Source: Mycolicibacterium boenickei (lineage in GTDB: Bacteria; Actinomycetota; Actinomycetes; Mycobacteriales; Mycobacteriaceae). From it: a stretch of 64,000 bases of DNA. This document shows, piece by piece, positions 8,184 through 16,475 of this stretch. The translations under genes were made by a program, and so were the position numbers. The DNA lies in the NCBI RefSeq assembly GCF_010731295.1, contig NZ_AP022579.1, positions 2,108,001 to 2,172,000 of the forward strand. Direction: 5' to 3'. The notes beneath the pieces were generated by a model. The model had not been told where the DNA came from and searched no databases. It worked only from the letters and a program-made list of their open reading frames with translations. Every line of letters begins with the position of its first letter. Position 1 is the stretch's first letter.

Positions 8184-11100
8184 CAGTTGTCGGATGTGAG
8201 CGATTCTGGGTCAGCTGCTTTCCCGTTTCCACTATCGGTCCCCACATCCATTCTTCGTACATGGTCGCCCCCAGGTGAGACGCCACCCCACTTCGCCGAT
8301 ATCTGGAGGTGCGGTCCGCGTGTTGCGCTCAGCGCGCCCACACCGGTGAGATGCTTAGCTGGCATCGATGCGGGGTGACGGTTCATGTGTGGCCACCAGC
8401 TGGCTTGGCGGAGCAGGGTGGCGATGGCTGGGACGGTGAGGGTGCGTACGAGGAACGTGTCCAGCAGTAGTCCGCAGCCGATGATGAGTCCGGTTTGGAT
8501 CATGATGGCTACCGATCCGATCATCAGGCCGAACATGCTGGCAGCGAAGATCAGGCCGGCGGAGGTGATGACTGAGCCGGTGGTGGCTACGGTGCGCAGG
8601 ACGCCGACGCGGATGTTGTGGGTGGATTCTTCGCGTAGTCGTGATACGAGCAGCATGTTGTAGTCGGCGCCGACGGCGACGAGGATGATGAACGCTAATA
8701 GTGGTACGGGCCAAGCGATTTCGTGGCCGAGGATCCATTGGAAGACGATGACTCCGATGCCTAGTGAGGCCAGGTAGTTCAGCACGACGGTGCCCAGCAG
8801 ATATAGCGGGGCGATCAGGGCGCGTAGCAGGGCGATGAGGATGAGTCCGACGATGACCAGGGTGGCGATGGCCAGCTGGGTGAAGTCGGATGAGAGTAGG
8901 CGTTGGATGTCGGAGTTGACGGCGGGGAATCCGGCAACCGAGACGGTGGCTTGGGCCAGGGAGGTGTTGGGTCGGGCGGTGTTGGCGACGTCTGTGATCT
9001 GGCGGGCCAGGTTCATCGCCTCGCCGCTGTAGGGGTCCGTGCTGGTGTCGATGGCGAAGCGGGCGGTTTTGCCGTCGGGTGAGAGGAAATGTTTGGCGAC
9101 GTCGGCGAATTGGCGGTTGTCGAAGGCTTCGGGGGGCAGGTAGAAGCCGGTGGCGGCATCGGATCCGGCGGTGGCGCGGGCGGAGTTTTGCAGTTGGGCC
9201 GCGATTTGACTCATCCCGGACAGCATTTGGATGTTGCTGTCGGCCAGGGTGTGCACGCCGGTGGCCAGGGCGCGTGCGCCGGAGGCCAGTTGGCTGATGC
9301 CGTGTTGGAGTCGGCCGATGTCAGCGGCCAGGTTCTCGGGGTTGCCGAGGGTTTTGAAGGCGTTGTTCATGGTGGCCACGGTGTGTTGAACTTCGGTGAG
9401 GGTGCCGGTGACGGTGGCGTTGGTGGCCGGGTTGTACTGGTCGCCCAGGGTGGCGAGCTGGGTGAAGAATCCGTCGTCGCGCAGGGTGGTCAGGATACTG
9501 ACCTGGTCGCGGATCTGGGCGCATTGCGGGGTGGTCATACACCACGGTGAGGTGTTGAGTGCGGTGACGAGCGGGTCGAGGGCGGCGATAGCGTTCTGGG
9601 CGCGTTCGGCCAGGGGTCGGATGCCGGGGCCGGCTTGGATGGCGGTGTCGACCTCGGGTGCGGTGGCTGAGAGTTGTTGCAGCAGCGGGCCGAAGCGCTG
9701 CATGCTCTCACCGGCGGCGCCGGCTTGGGTGAGTACACCGCCCAGGGGGGTGAGCGCGGTGCGCACGGTGGTGTCGAGTTGGGCCAGGCCGCCGGCGAGT
9801 TGGTCGGCGCCGTGGGTGAGCTTGTCCAGGTCGGTGCGCCGGTCGTTGCCCTGGGCGACCGAGTCGGCCATCTTGTCGCCGATTTGTCCGTTCTGCCAGG
9901 ACAGTTGGGCTTGGTCGAGGCGTTGCCCGGCCGGTCTGGTGATCCCGGAAACACGTGTCACGGCCGGGATTTGGGCGATGCGTGAGGCCATCTCGTCGAG
10001 GTCGGCCAGGCCTTTGCCGGTGCGCATGTCGGTCGGGTTTTCCACGACGAGGAATTCGGTGATGACGACGTCTTTAGGGAAATGGCGGTCCAGCAGCTGA
10101 TAGCCCTGGTTGCTGGCGGTAGTGGCGGGCTGTCCTTGGCGGTCGTCATAGCTGATGGTCATGGTCGCCGCGGCCGCCGACAGTGCCACCAGGATGGTCA
10201 GGCTGATGACCAGCAGCGGCACCGGGCGGCGCACCACGGCCACGGCCACGCTGTTCCAGTAGCGTCGGGTGCGGTCGGGTTTGGGTTCGCCGATGCCGCG
10301 GGTGGCCGCCAGCGCCAGCACCGGGGGCAGCAGGGTCACGGTGGCGGCGAATCCGACTGCCACGGCGACCGCGCAGGCCGGGCCGAGTCCGGCGAACACA
10401 CTCAAGGTGGCGAACACCATGGCCAGAAAGGCCAGGGCCACGGTGCCGGCCGAGGCCAGGATGACTCGGCCGATGCTGGCGGTGGCCGCGATGACCGCCT
10501 GCTCGGCGGGCACCTGGGCGCGGCGTTGTTCGTGGTAGCGGCTGATCAGAAACACGGTGTAGTCGGTGCCGGCGCCCAGCAGGATCGCGGTCATGAACGC
10601 CACGGTGAACTGCGAGACCGGCATGCCGATTTCCCCGAGTGCAGAGAGCACCCCACGCCCGACGGCCAGGCTGATCCCGATCACCAGCAGCGGCAGCAGC
10701 GCGGTGAACACCGACCGGTACACGATCAGCAGGATCAGCGCGATCAGCCCGGCGGTGGCGATCGAGATGAACACCAGGTCGTGCTCGGCTGAGGCGATCT
10801 GATCGGCGAACGTGGCCGGTGGCCCTGTCACATAGGCCGTGGTGGACGTGTTGGCGAATGCCGTGTCGGTGAGATCGCGCACGGCTTGCACGGATTCGGC
10901 CGCGGTGGGATCACCGAGCGTGCCGGCCACCCCGACCGGCAGATACCAGGCCTTGCCGTCACCGCTGACCGCCTGGGTTCTGGTGACCGGGTCGGCCAGC
11001 AGATCCTGGACCAGCAGGACATGGTCGTGATCGGCGCGCAACCGCCCTACCAGATCCTGATAGCGCAGCTGATTATCGGGGGTCAGACCGGCCGGGTCTT

Positions 11101-11425
11101 GCATCGCGACGAACAGCATCGTCTTGGACCCCTGCTCACCGAACGCCTCACTCATGCGGTCCACGGTCTGAAACGAGGGCACATCACGCGGGATCAGATC
11201 GACCGATTGTTGGCGCACCACCGTCTCCAACTGCGGGAACAGCAGCGCCAGCACCACCGCGGCCGCGATCCATCCACCGATCACTAATGCCTTGTGGCCC
11301 ACCGTGAACGCCGCGAGCCGACCCAGCCGGGCGCTGTATTCCGAAGATCCGGACAGATCGACGCCGCGCCGGCCACGGGAAGGCCCAGCATCTCCGGTTC
11401 GATCGCCCATCCCCACGCCTCCCAA
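8183..11425 (-). CDS. MmpL/RND-family transporter (1080 aa)
   Basis: An inner-membrane RND exporter of the mycobacterial MmpL type, using proton motive force to move lipids, siderophores or drugs. It has the expected length, a first TM at about 45-63, and transmembrane bundles at about 215-375 and 850-1010. Large periplasmic loops include a coiled region at about 480-760. Asp-Tyr proton-relay pairs are at 288-289 (GAGTDYTVF) and 921-922 (VGADYNMLL). No mmpS precedes it. The C-terminal 65 residues are hydrophilic. It is followed by an overlapping tetR and preceded by a palindromic operator. Substrate unknown. Confidence 0.9.
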   Translation of the reverse strand: MGGVGMGDRTGDAGPSRGRRGVDLSGSSEYSARLGRLAAFTVGHKALVIGGWIAAAVVLALLFPQLETVVRQQSVDLIPRDVPSFQTVDRMSEAFGEQGSKTMLFVAMQDPAGLTPDNQLRYQDLVGRLRADHDHVLLVQDLLADPVTRTQAVSGDGKAWYLPVGVAGTLGDPTAAESVQAVRDLTDTAFANTSTTAYVTGPPATFADQIASAEHDLVFISIATAGLIALILLIVYRSVFTALLPLLVIGISLAVGRGVLSALGEIGMPVSQFTVAFMTAILLGAGTDYTVFLISRYHEQRRAQVPAEQAVIAATASIGRVILASAGTVALAFLAMVFATLSVFAGLGPACAVAVAVGFAATVTLLPPVLALAATRGIGEPKPDRTRRYWNSVAVAVVRRPVPLLVISLTILVALSAAAATMTISYDDRQGQPATTASNQGYQLLDRHFPKDVVITEFLVVENPTDMRTGKGLADLDEMASRIAQIPAVTRVSGITRPAGQRLDQAQLSWQNGQIGDKMADSVAQGNDRRTDLDKLTHGADQLAGGLAQLDTTVRTALTPLGGVLTQAGAAGESMQRFGPLLQQLSATAPEVDTAIQAGPGIRPLAERAQNAIAALDPLVTALNTSPWCMTTPQCAQIRDQVSILTTLRDDGFFTQLATLGDQYNPATNATVTGTLTEVQHTVATMNNAFKTLGNPENLAADIGRLQHGISQLASGARALATGVHTLADSNIQMLSGMSQIAAQLQNSARATAGSDAATGFYLPPEAFDNRQFADVAKHFLSPDGKTARFAIDTSTDPYSGEAMNLARQITDVANTARPNTSLAQATVSVAGFPAVNSDIQRLLSSDFTQLAIATLVIVGLILIALLRALIAPLYLLGTVVLNYLASLGIGVIVFQWILGHEIAWPVPLLAFIILVAVGADYNMLLVSRLREESTHNIRVGVLRTVATTGSVITSAGLIFAASMFGLMIGSVAIMIQTGLIIGCGLLLDTFLVRTLTVPAIATLLRQASWWPHMNRHPASMPAKHLTGVGALSATRGPHLQISAKWGGVSPGGDHVRRMDVGTDSGNGKAADPESLTSDN

Positions 11426-11440
11426 GAAACGAAACTATCG

Positions 11441-11456
11441 GTATCGCTACGATACT
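11441..11456. promoter_or_regulatory. TetR-type operator upstream of mmpL
   Basis: GTATCGCTACGATACT, containing the perfect 6-3-6 palindrome GTATCG-CTA-CGATAC, ends 15-30 bases upstream of the mmpL start. It is the first of three copies of a motif with the consensus GTWTCGCTRCGMTACT in 11.4-13.3 kb. Confidence 0.72.
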
Positions 11457-11533
11457 AATAGTCCCACACGAGGATCGGAAGGGCCGCGCCGACCTTTCGG
11501 GCCATGGTTGGGGCTGGGCGCGGTGGGGGTGAA

Positions 11534-11959
11534 TTAACTTGCGGTGTCCTCAGATTCGTCGTCGGGCAGGTCGTGGCGCACCACCCGCACCCGCCCGCGG
11601 GGCAGGCATGCCATGTAGCCGTGGCGTTTGCCGTAGAGCTCCCAGGAGGTCGCGGCCTCCTGGGGGGCGACATCGATGCGATGCCCGCGGGAAAAACCCA
11701 GGTGCAACCCGCCGCCCTCGTCGCACCACGCGCCCGTGCACACCGCGCCGGCCAGGTCCAGCAACGGACGCTGCTGGACCGAGACGTTGCCCGGGTCGAT
11801 GAGGACCTGCTCTTCGGGATAAGACGAACCGATCGGCGGCAGGGTCAGCCGGATCGGGGTGGCGATCACCAATTCGTTGTAATCGTCGAGGTCGAGCACC
11901 AATCCGTCGCGCAACGAGACACGCTGAACGGTGCACCGCTCGATCCAGGGGGTATGCAT
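11534..11959 (-). CDS. DUF6188-family protein (141 aa)
   Basis: A small soluble protein whose pattern fits the actinobacterial DUF6188 family. An N-terminal beta hairpin (VQRVSLRDGLVLDLDDYNELVI) is followed by an LxLAG-like strand, GGLHLGF, IDVAP, a Trp-containing YEAW-like element (TSWELYG) and a final basic strand. No enzymatic function is known to me. It stands alone, with its own promoter region carrying the shared 16-bp motif and a 21-bp palindrome, so it looks co-regulated with mmpL and the thioesterase. AAAGGGA precedes the ATG as ribosome binding site. Confidence 0.65.
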   Translation of the reverse strand: MHTPWIERCTVQRVSLRDGLVLDLDDYNELVIATPIRLTLPPIGSSYPEEQVLIDPGNVSVQQRPLLDLAGAVCTGAWCDEGGGLHLGFSRGHRIDVAPQEAATSWELYGKRHGYMACLPRGRVRVVRHDLPDDESEDTAS

Positions 11960-12006
11960 GCCCGGGTCCCTTTCGACACGTCATTGTGTCGCTTTATGGT
12001 ACTGGG

Positions 12007-12035
12007 AGTAGCGCAGCGATACTACTAGTATCGCT
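12007..12035. promoter_or_regulatory. Composite TetR-type operator upstream of the DUF6188 gene
   Basis: AGTAGCGCAGCGATAC (12007-12022) is the reverse complement of the shared motif. It overlaps a perfect palindrome at 12015-12035: two 10-base arms (AGCGATACTA and its complement) around a central C. The site lies between the KstR-like tetR stop and the DUF6188 start, about 50 bases upstream of the latter. Confidence 0.72.
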
Positions 12036-12657
12036 AAGTGGTGGTGTCGGTGCCGTGCACCAGCTGTCGGGTTGTGCGGTCGATGCGCTCGCGGGCCAGG
12101 TCCGCATCGATCCGGCCGCCGATGACGGCGATCAGGTTGGCCAGCCACACGTCGGCGATCAGGCTGGCCACGTCACGGTCATGCGCGCTGGGTGTGGGCC
12201 CGCCCAGGGCGCGGGCCAGCATGTCCTCGATCACCGCGACAGCGTGCTCGATCGCGCCGGCGGCCTCGGAGTCGGCCACGACGAACGCACGCACCATCGC
12301 CTCGGTCAGGTGCGGGTTGGCCTGCCAGGCCATGTGCAGGTGGGTGGTCAACCGCCCCAGCCGGGCCTGCGGCGCCAGTTCACCGGTAGTGCAATCGAAT
12401 TCGGTGTCGAGACGTTCGAATTCGCGGGCCAGCACCGTCACCAGCAGATGGCTTTTGGATCGGAAATGCCGATACAGGGAGCTGGCGGCAATGCCGGCCT
12501 GCGCGGCCACCGCACGCATCTGCACACCGTCAAAACCTTGTGCTGAGGCTACCGCCCACGCGGCATCCAGGATCGCCTCGCGACGCACCAACACCGAGTC
12601 CGCCGGCCGGCGCGGGTGCCGCACCCGGTCCCGGGGTGCGGCGGTGGGCGCACTCAC
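12034..12657 (-). CDS. KstR-like TetR-family regulator (207 aa)
   Basis: The sequence resembles the cholesterol regulator KstR throughout: ILDAAWAVASAQGFDGVQMR, LYRHFRSKSHLLVTVLAREF, ANPHLTEAMVRAFVVADSEA and SLIADVWLANLIAVIGGRID. It is a KstR paralogue rather than KstR itself, because it lies away from the core cholesterol genes and beside different operators. KstR proteins bind CoA thioesters of steroids, and a lipid-CoA ligand would suit the overlapping thioesterase gene. Its GTG overlaps the thioesterase stop by 4 bases (GTGA). Confidence 0.85.
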   Translation of the reverse strand: MSAPTAAPRDRVRHPRRPADSVLVRREAILDAAWAVASAQGFDGVQMRAVAAQAGIAASSLYRHFRSKSHLLVTVLAREFERLDTEFDCTTGELAPQARLGRLTTHLHMAWQANPHLTEAMVRAFVVADSEAAGAIEHAVAVIEDMLARALGGPTPSAHDRDVASLIADVWLANLIAVIGGRIDADLARERIDRTTRQLVHGTDTTT

Positions 12658-13166
12658 CGCGACCCCGCGTCGGGGCCGGCGCCACCGTAGCGGGTCAGCT
12701 CGGCGAACAACTCCCCGAAACCGCTGATGTCACCGTGGGCGGCGAAATGGGCCGCATCCACCGTGATGAACACCGCCGAGGCGGTGAACCGGGTGACACC
12801 GTCCACACCGACCCCCACCCCGTCCACATGCAACGCCCGGCCCTCGCGGGAGGCGATCCGCGCGGTCAGCCGATGCGTACATCCCAACGGCACCGGCTGC
12901 AGATAGTCCACCGTCAAACGGCGCGTCACCGCCGGGGTGGCCGCGATCCACAACGAAAAACCCAGCACGTCATCACAGGCCGCGGCGATCGCGCCACCGT
13001 GCGCCAGCCCCGGCGCACCGATATGGCGCTCATCGAACACCAGATCAGCGAACACCTCATCGCCGCACCGAAACACCTCCAGCTGCAAACCGTGCGGATT
13101 GTCCGACCCGCAGCCCATGCAGGTCGGCGTGTGCGACGGCAACCGCTGCGGCTGATCAACACCCAT
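12654..13166 (-). CDS. PaaI-like hotdog acyl-CoA thioesterase (170 aa)
   Basis: A single hotdog domain: an N-terminal CMGCGSDNPHGLQLE motif, GAPGLAHGGAIAAACDDVLG (the central helix with the catalytic-region HGG), then VTRRLTVDYLQPVPLG. These are the marks of PaaI/4HBT thioesterases, which hydrolyse acyl-CoA. The start at 13166 is chosen because the upstream in-frame extension to 13298 runs into the operator and has no family similarity. It forms a two-gene operon with the KstR-like regulator and diverges from another tetR across a shared operator. Confidence 0.82.
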   Translation of the reverse strand: MGVDQPQRLPSHTPTCMGCGSDNPHGLQLEVFRCGDEVFADLVFDERHIGAPGLAHGGAIAAACDDVLGFSLWIAATPAVTRRLTVDYLQPVPLGCTHRLTARIASREGRALHVDGVGVGVDGVTRFTASAVFITVDAAHFAAHGDISGFGELFAELTRYGGAGPDAGSR

Positions 13167-13231
13167 CACGGCCTCCTCGCACCCGGGCAGCCCCGCCACC
13201 GCGTCCCGACCCGGGACCGCCGGTACTAGCA

Positions 13232-13247
13232 GTTTCGCTGCGCTACT
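13232..13247. promoter_or_regulatory. TetR-type operator between the divergent thioesterase and tetR genes
   Basis: GTTTCGCTGCGCTACT differs from the copy in front of the DUF6188 gene at one position only. It is the third member of the local motif set. It lies 65 bases upstream of both the thioesterase and the plus-strand tetR starts, so it could control both. Confidence 0.7.
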
Positions 13248-13311
13248 ATCGGTACCATAACCGGGAGTGCGGGGGCAACGCACCGGCAATCGGAACACAT
13301 CAGGAGGTCAG

Positions 13312-13980
13312 GTGGGGACGCAGCCCGCGGAGACACCCGACGACGAGGACGACGTCGACCCGCGCCGCACCCGATCACGCACCCGACTGCTCGACGCCGC
13401 GGCCAACCTGCTCAAAACCGGTGGGATCGAAGCCGTCACCATCGACGCGGTCACCAAAGCCTCCAAGGTCGCCCGCACCACCCTCTACCGCCATTTCAAC
13501 AGTTCCTCGCAACTGCTCGCGGCCACCTTCGAACGCCTTCTGCCCCAAGTCATCCCGCCCGCCCCGACCAGCGGCACCCTCCGTGAGCGGCTCATCGAAC
13601 TGCTCTCCCGCCAAGCCGACCTGTTCGCCGAAGCGCCCGTACAAGTCACCACCCTGGCCTGGGCCGCGTTGGGCCCCGCCGAGACTCACGAACCAAACAC
13701 TGTGCAACACGCCGGTGCAGGCACTCTGCGGATGCGTGTGATCGAACAATACCGACGGCCGTTCGACGAAATCCTGTACAGCCCCGAAAGCGTCGATCAA
13801 CTCGGCGAACTCGACATTGAACTCGCACTCTGTCAACTTGTTGGCCCTCTGGTCTTTGCCCGAATGACCGGTCTACGCGTCATCACCCACCAAGATTGCA
13901 CCCGCATCGTCGAAGGCTTCATTGCCGCGCAAACCGGCGATCAACCGGCTTGGGTCGAGGCGTCGAGTCCGAACCAATAG
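13312..13980 (+). CDS. TetR-family regulator (222 aa)
   Basis: N-terminal HTH domain (about residues 20-70: TRLLDAAANLLKTGGIEAVT, then RTTLYRHFNSSSQLL) and a C-terminal all-helical ligand domain. GTG at 13312 is preferred because AGGAGG ends 4 bases before it; a longer ORF starting at 13267 lacks such a site. It diverges from the thioesterase operon across the shared 16-bp motif and is one of three candidates for the regulator that binds it. Confidence 0.82.
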   Translation: MGTQPAETPDDEDDVDPRRTRSRTRLLDAAANLLKTGGIEAVTIDAVTKASKVARTTLYRHFNSSSQLLAATFERLLPQVIPPAPTSGTLRERLIELLSRQADLFAEAPVQVTTLAWAALGPAETHEPNTVQHAGAGTLRMRVIEQYRRPFDEILYSPESVDQLGELDIELALCQLVGPLVFARMTGLRVITHQDCTRIVEGFIAAQTGDQPAWVEASSPNQ

Positions 13981-14139
13981 CGCTAATGAGACTGCTCTGA
14001 ACCACGTTCCGTCGCTTGGCCAGCCGCATCCGGTTGGGTCACACCGTCACCCAACGACCGCATTGTTGCACCCAAAACGGCGGGACCGTCGGCCACCACT
14101 GGGTAAGACGGACCCGCCGATCTGACGAATTCACGCGTG

Positions 14140-14159
14140 CCCGGCAGCGCGACGCCGGG
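14140..14159. terminator. Possible terminator hairpin after dszC
   Basis: CCCGGC, an 8-base loop and GCCGGG lie immediately downstream of the dszC stop (minus strand). The stem is only 6 bp with no U-tract, so this is a weak call. The rest of the 13981-14160 gap shows nothing. Confidence 0.35.
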
Positions 14160-14160
14160 G

Positions 14161-15408
14161 TCAGGAAGTGAAGCCGGGTATCGGATAGCGTTGGTTGAGG
14201 ACGTAGTTTCCGACTTCAGCGATTTTGTAGGAGACAGGATCGTGCAGCGTGTGGGTGCGGATGTTGCGCCAGAACCGGTCGAATCCGTATTTGGGGTGGG
14301 TGCCGCGGGCACCGATGACCTCGAAAATACGGCTGGTCACGTCCAGGGCCGCTTGGGTGGCTATGGCTTTGACTCCAGAAATCTGCACCATGAGTTCGCC
14401 GCGTTCCTGCGAAGTTAATGCGTCACCTTTGTCCCACGCGGCCTGTAGGAGTTGTGCGGCCTCGCGGGCTGCAGCATCGGCGGCTTGTAGTTGGATGCCG
14501 AATTCGCCGTAGCTGCGAATGGTGTACGGATCTTCGACGGCTTGAGTGACCCCGGCCGGCGTCCAAGGACGTGCCTGCGTTCGGGTGTACTCGCGGGCTG
14601 TCTCGAGCGCTCCGCGCGCGATCCCTAGGTAAACCGAGGAGAACACCAACTGCACGATCGGGCCGAACAGGCTTCCGCGCCCGGACGCCAGGAACGCCTC
14701 GAGGATGGCATTGGGTTTGCCGAGCACCTCGTCGGGACGGACCGCAACATTGTGGAATTCGGTGGTGCCGCTGTCGGTGCGCCGCATCCCCAGCGCCTGC
14801 CAGTCATCGTTTGGCTGAACGCCTTCTCTGGTGGTGGGAATGGCCGCCGCTACGATGGCACCTTGCTGTGGGAAACCCTCCGGTATCACACCGAACACCA
14901 AGAGCAGATCTGAGCCCTTGGCGCCACTGCTGAAGTGCTTAATGCCGTTGAAAAAGTACCCGCCGTCATCGGCCGGGGTGGCCGTCACCTTCCAATCCAG
15001 GATGTGGCTGTTGTTCTCGCTGGAGGCGTTTCCGGTCCACCAATTGTTTTCGGCCAGTTGACGAAGCAGGCGTTCCTTTTGCTCGGGTGAACCCCACAGA
15101 TCGATAACGGCTGGGGTGCTGAGGTGGTATCCGAACAAGTGCCCAAGGGATCCGTCGACCTTGGCGATCTCGCGCACCACTTCCAGGGCGGTAGGCCAGT
15201 CGGCTCCCCAACCGCCCAGGTGCCGGGGAACGGTCACCGAGAGCAGCCCACTGGCGCGTAGATCCTCACGCTCTTCTGTTGCCGAACCACCTGCCTTGTC
15301 GCGCTCGACGACGGTAGTTTGCCACTTTCGCGTCAGCTCGCGCGCGACCTCGATTGGGTCGCCATGCCTACTGTTCTGTGCCGTGGTGGTGTCATCGGTC
15401 AACGTCAT
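14161..15408 (-). CDS. dszC: Dibenzothiophene monooxygenase DszC (415 aa)
   Basis: A flavin-dependent monooxygenase of the acyl-CoA-dehydrogenase fold that oxidises dibenzothiophene to the sulfone in two steps, using reduced FMN from a separate reductase. Recognised by close resemblance to Rhodococcus IGTS8 DszC along its length: AGGSATEEREDLRASGLLS, NNWWTGNASSENNSHILDW, EYTRTQARPWTPAG, VIGARGTHPKYGFDRFWRN and the C terminus YPIPGFTS. The usual length is 417. The ATG at 15408 overlaps the dszB stop (ATGA), which rules out the longer ORF to 15456. It is the last gene of the dszABC operon. Confidence 0.95.
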   Translation of the reverse strand: MTLTDDTTTAQNSRHGDPIEVARELTRKWQTTVVERDKAGGSATEEREDLRASGLLSVTVPRHLGGWGADWPTALEVVREIAKVDGSLGHLFGYHLSTPAVIDLWGSPEQKERLLRQLAENNWWTGNASSENNSHILDWKVTATPADDGGYFFNGIKHFSSGAKGSDLLLVFGVIPEGFPQQGAIVAAAIPTTREGVQPNDDWQALGMRRTDSGTTEFHNVAVRPDEVLGKPNAILEAFLASGRGSLFGPIVQLVFSSVYLGIARGALETAREYTRTQARPWTPAGVTQAVEDPYTIRSYGEFGIQLQAADAAAREAAQLLQAAWDKGDALTSQERGELMVQISGVKAIATQAALDVTSRIFEVIGARGTHPKYGFDRFWRNIRTHTLHDPVSYKIAEVGNYVLNQRYPIPGFTS

Positions 15409-16475
15409 TGCTGTTCTCCAGTCGCGGATTGGGTGAGGAATTGCGGTGCTGCCCACTGTGTGAGGTCCACCGGACGGTCGAGCAGATTGTGGTCGATGAG
15501 GAACTGTTGAGTTTGGTCGACAACGGCCAGCGCCGAGTCGTCAAGCGTTGGGATCAGATGTTGGGCGAAATCAGCGCCGAAACCGCGTCCGATCGCCGAA
15601 GGTGCTACCCCGAGGTTGGCGGCATGGATGCCAACGGTGTCCTCGGGGTGGGCCTGTGCCCAACGGCCGGCTTGGACAGCCGCATCGACGAGTCGTTGCA
15701 CCAGGTCGGGTCGCTCGTCAACCAACTGGGCGCTGACCGTCCAAACACTGGCATACCGGTTTCGTTTGTCGTCGCCGAGATCGGCGAGTACCCGCGCGCC
15801 GCTGAGGTCTTCTAGCTCCGCCGCCCAGGGCAACCACGTGAATAGCGCATCAACGTTGCCACTACTCAGGATGTCGCTCTGGTGGGCGGCCACGTCGGGA
15901 AACAGGTCAGCGCCTTTGACACTGGCCGCTGCTTCCAGCCGCTCTTCGGGCACGTCGACGCCAGGGCTTTCGATACGCACCAATTCGACGTCACTGATCC
16001 CGATGCCTCCGATATGCAGGGTCTGCAAAAGTCCCCGCGCCTCCCAGGTGCCCAGCGCGATCAGTGTTTGCCGCCACGGATCCAATTGCCGGTAGTCACC
16101 CAACTCGCCGGTGAGAATGCGGATCGCTGCGCCGGACACACCCACCCGCCGACCCCGCAGCTGCTCGGGTGATGTCACCGGGCTGTCAGCACGGACATAG
16201 ATCCCTTGCCGACCGGCCAGAGGTGTGATGCCCAGCAGACGGGTGCGTCCTGGTGCTCGCAGGCCCTCACTGATAAGAGGTGGAATTTCGCCACCAAAAC
16301 GGGTGTAGGCGGGATGATCGTAGGTGAAATGCAACCCAGCTTGCGCGCCGCTCAGCACATTCAGCGAAATACCGTTGCCAGCCAACAGGTTTGACTCCAG
16401 CGCTGTCAGCAACGCGTTAGGAACCGGGCAATTGCTGTAGGCAAGAATATCTCGATCTATGCCCGTGGTGGTCAT
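15405..16475 (-). CDS. dszB: 2'-hydroxybiphenyl-2-sulfinate desulfinase DszB (356 aa)
   Basis: It removes sulfinate from hydroxybiphenyl sulfinate, releasing sulfite and 2-hydroxybiphenyl, the last step of the 4S pathway. The fold is that of periplasmic solute-binding proteins, so automatic tools may call it an ABC substrate-binding protein. There is no signal peptide. Active-site residues known from Rhodococcus DszB (Cys27, His60, Arg70) are present as Cys16 (YSNCPVPN), His49 (LHFTYD) and Arg59 (YTRFGGEIPPL), an offset of 11. The ATG overlaps the dszA stop by one base (TGATG), and its own stop overlaps dszC. Confidence 0.95.
   Translation of the reverse strand: MTTTGIDRDILAYSNCPVPNALLTALESNLLAGNGISLNVLSGAQAGLHFTYDHPAYTRFGGEIPPLISEGLRAPGRTRLLGITPLAGRQGIYVRADSPVTSPEQLRGRRVGVSGAAIRILTGELGDYRQLDPWRQTLIALGTWEARGLLQTLHIGGIGISDVELVRIESPGVDVPEERLEAAASVKGADLFPDVAAHQSDILSSGNVDALFTWLPWAAELEDLSGARVLADLGDDKRNRYASVWTVSAQLVDERPDLVQRLVDAAVQAGRWAQAHPEDTVGIHAANLGVAPSAIGRGFGADFAQHLIPTLDDSALAVVDQTQQFLIDHNLLDRPVDLTQWAAPQFLTQSATGEQQ

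Noticed and set aside
15405..16475. Annotation as a nitrate/sulfonate ABC transporter substrate-binding protein
   Set aside because: The fold is shared, but the Cys/His/Arg active site, close DszB similarity, lack of signal peptide and dszA/dszC neighbours identify a desulfinase.
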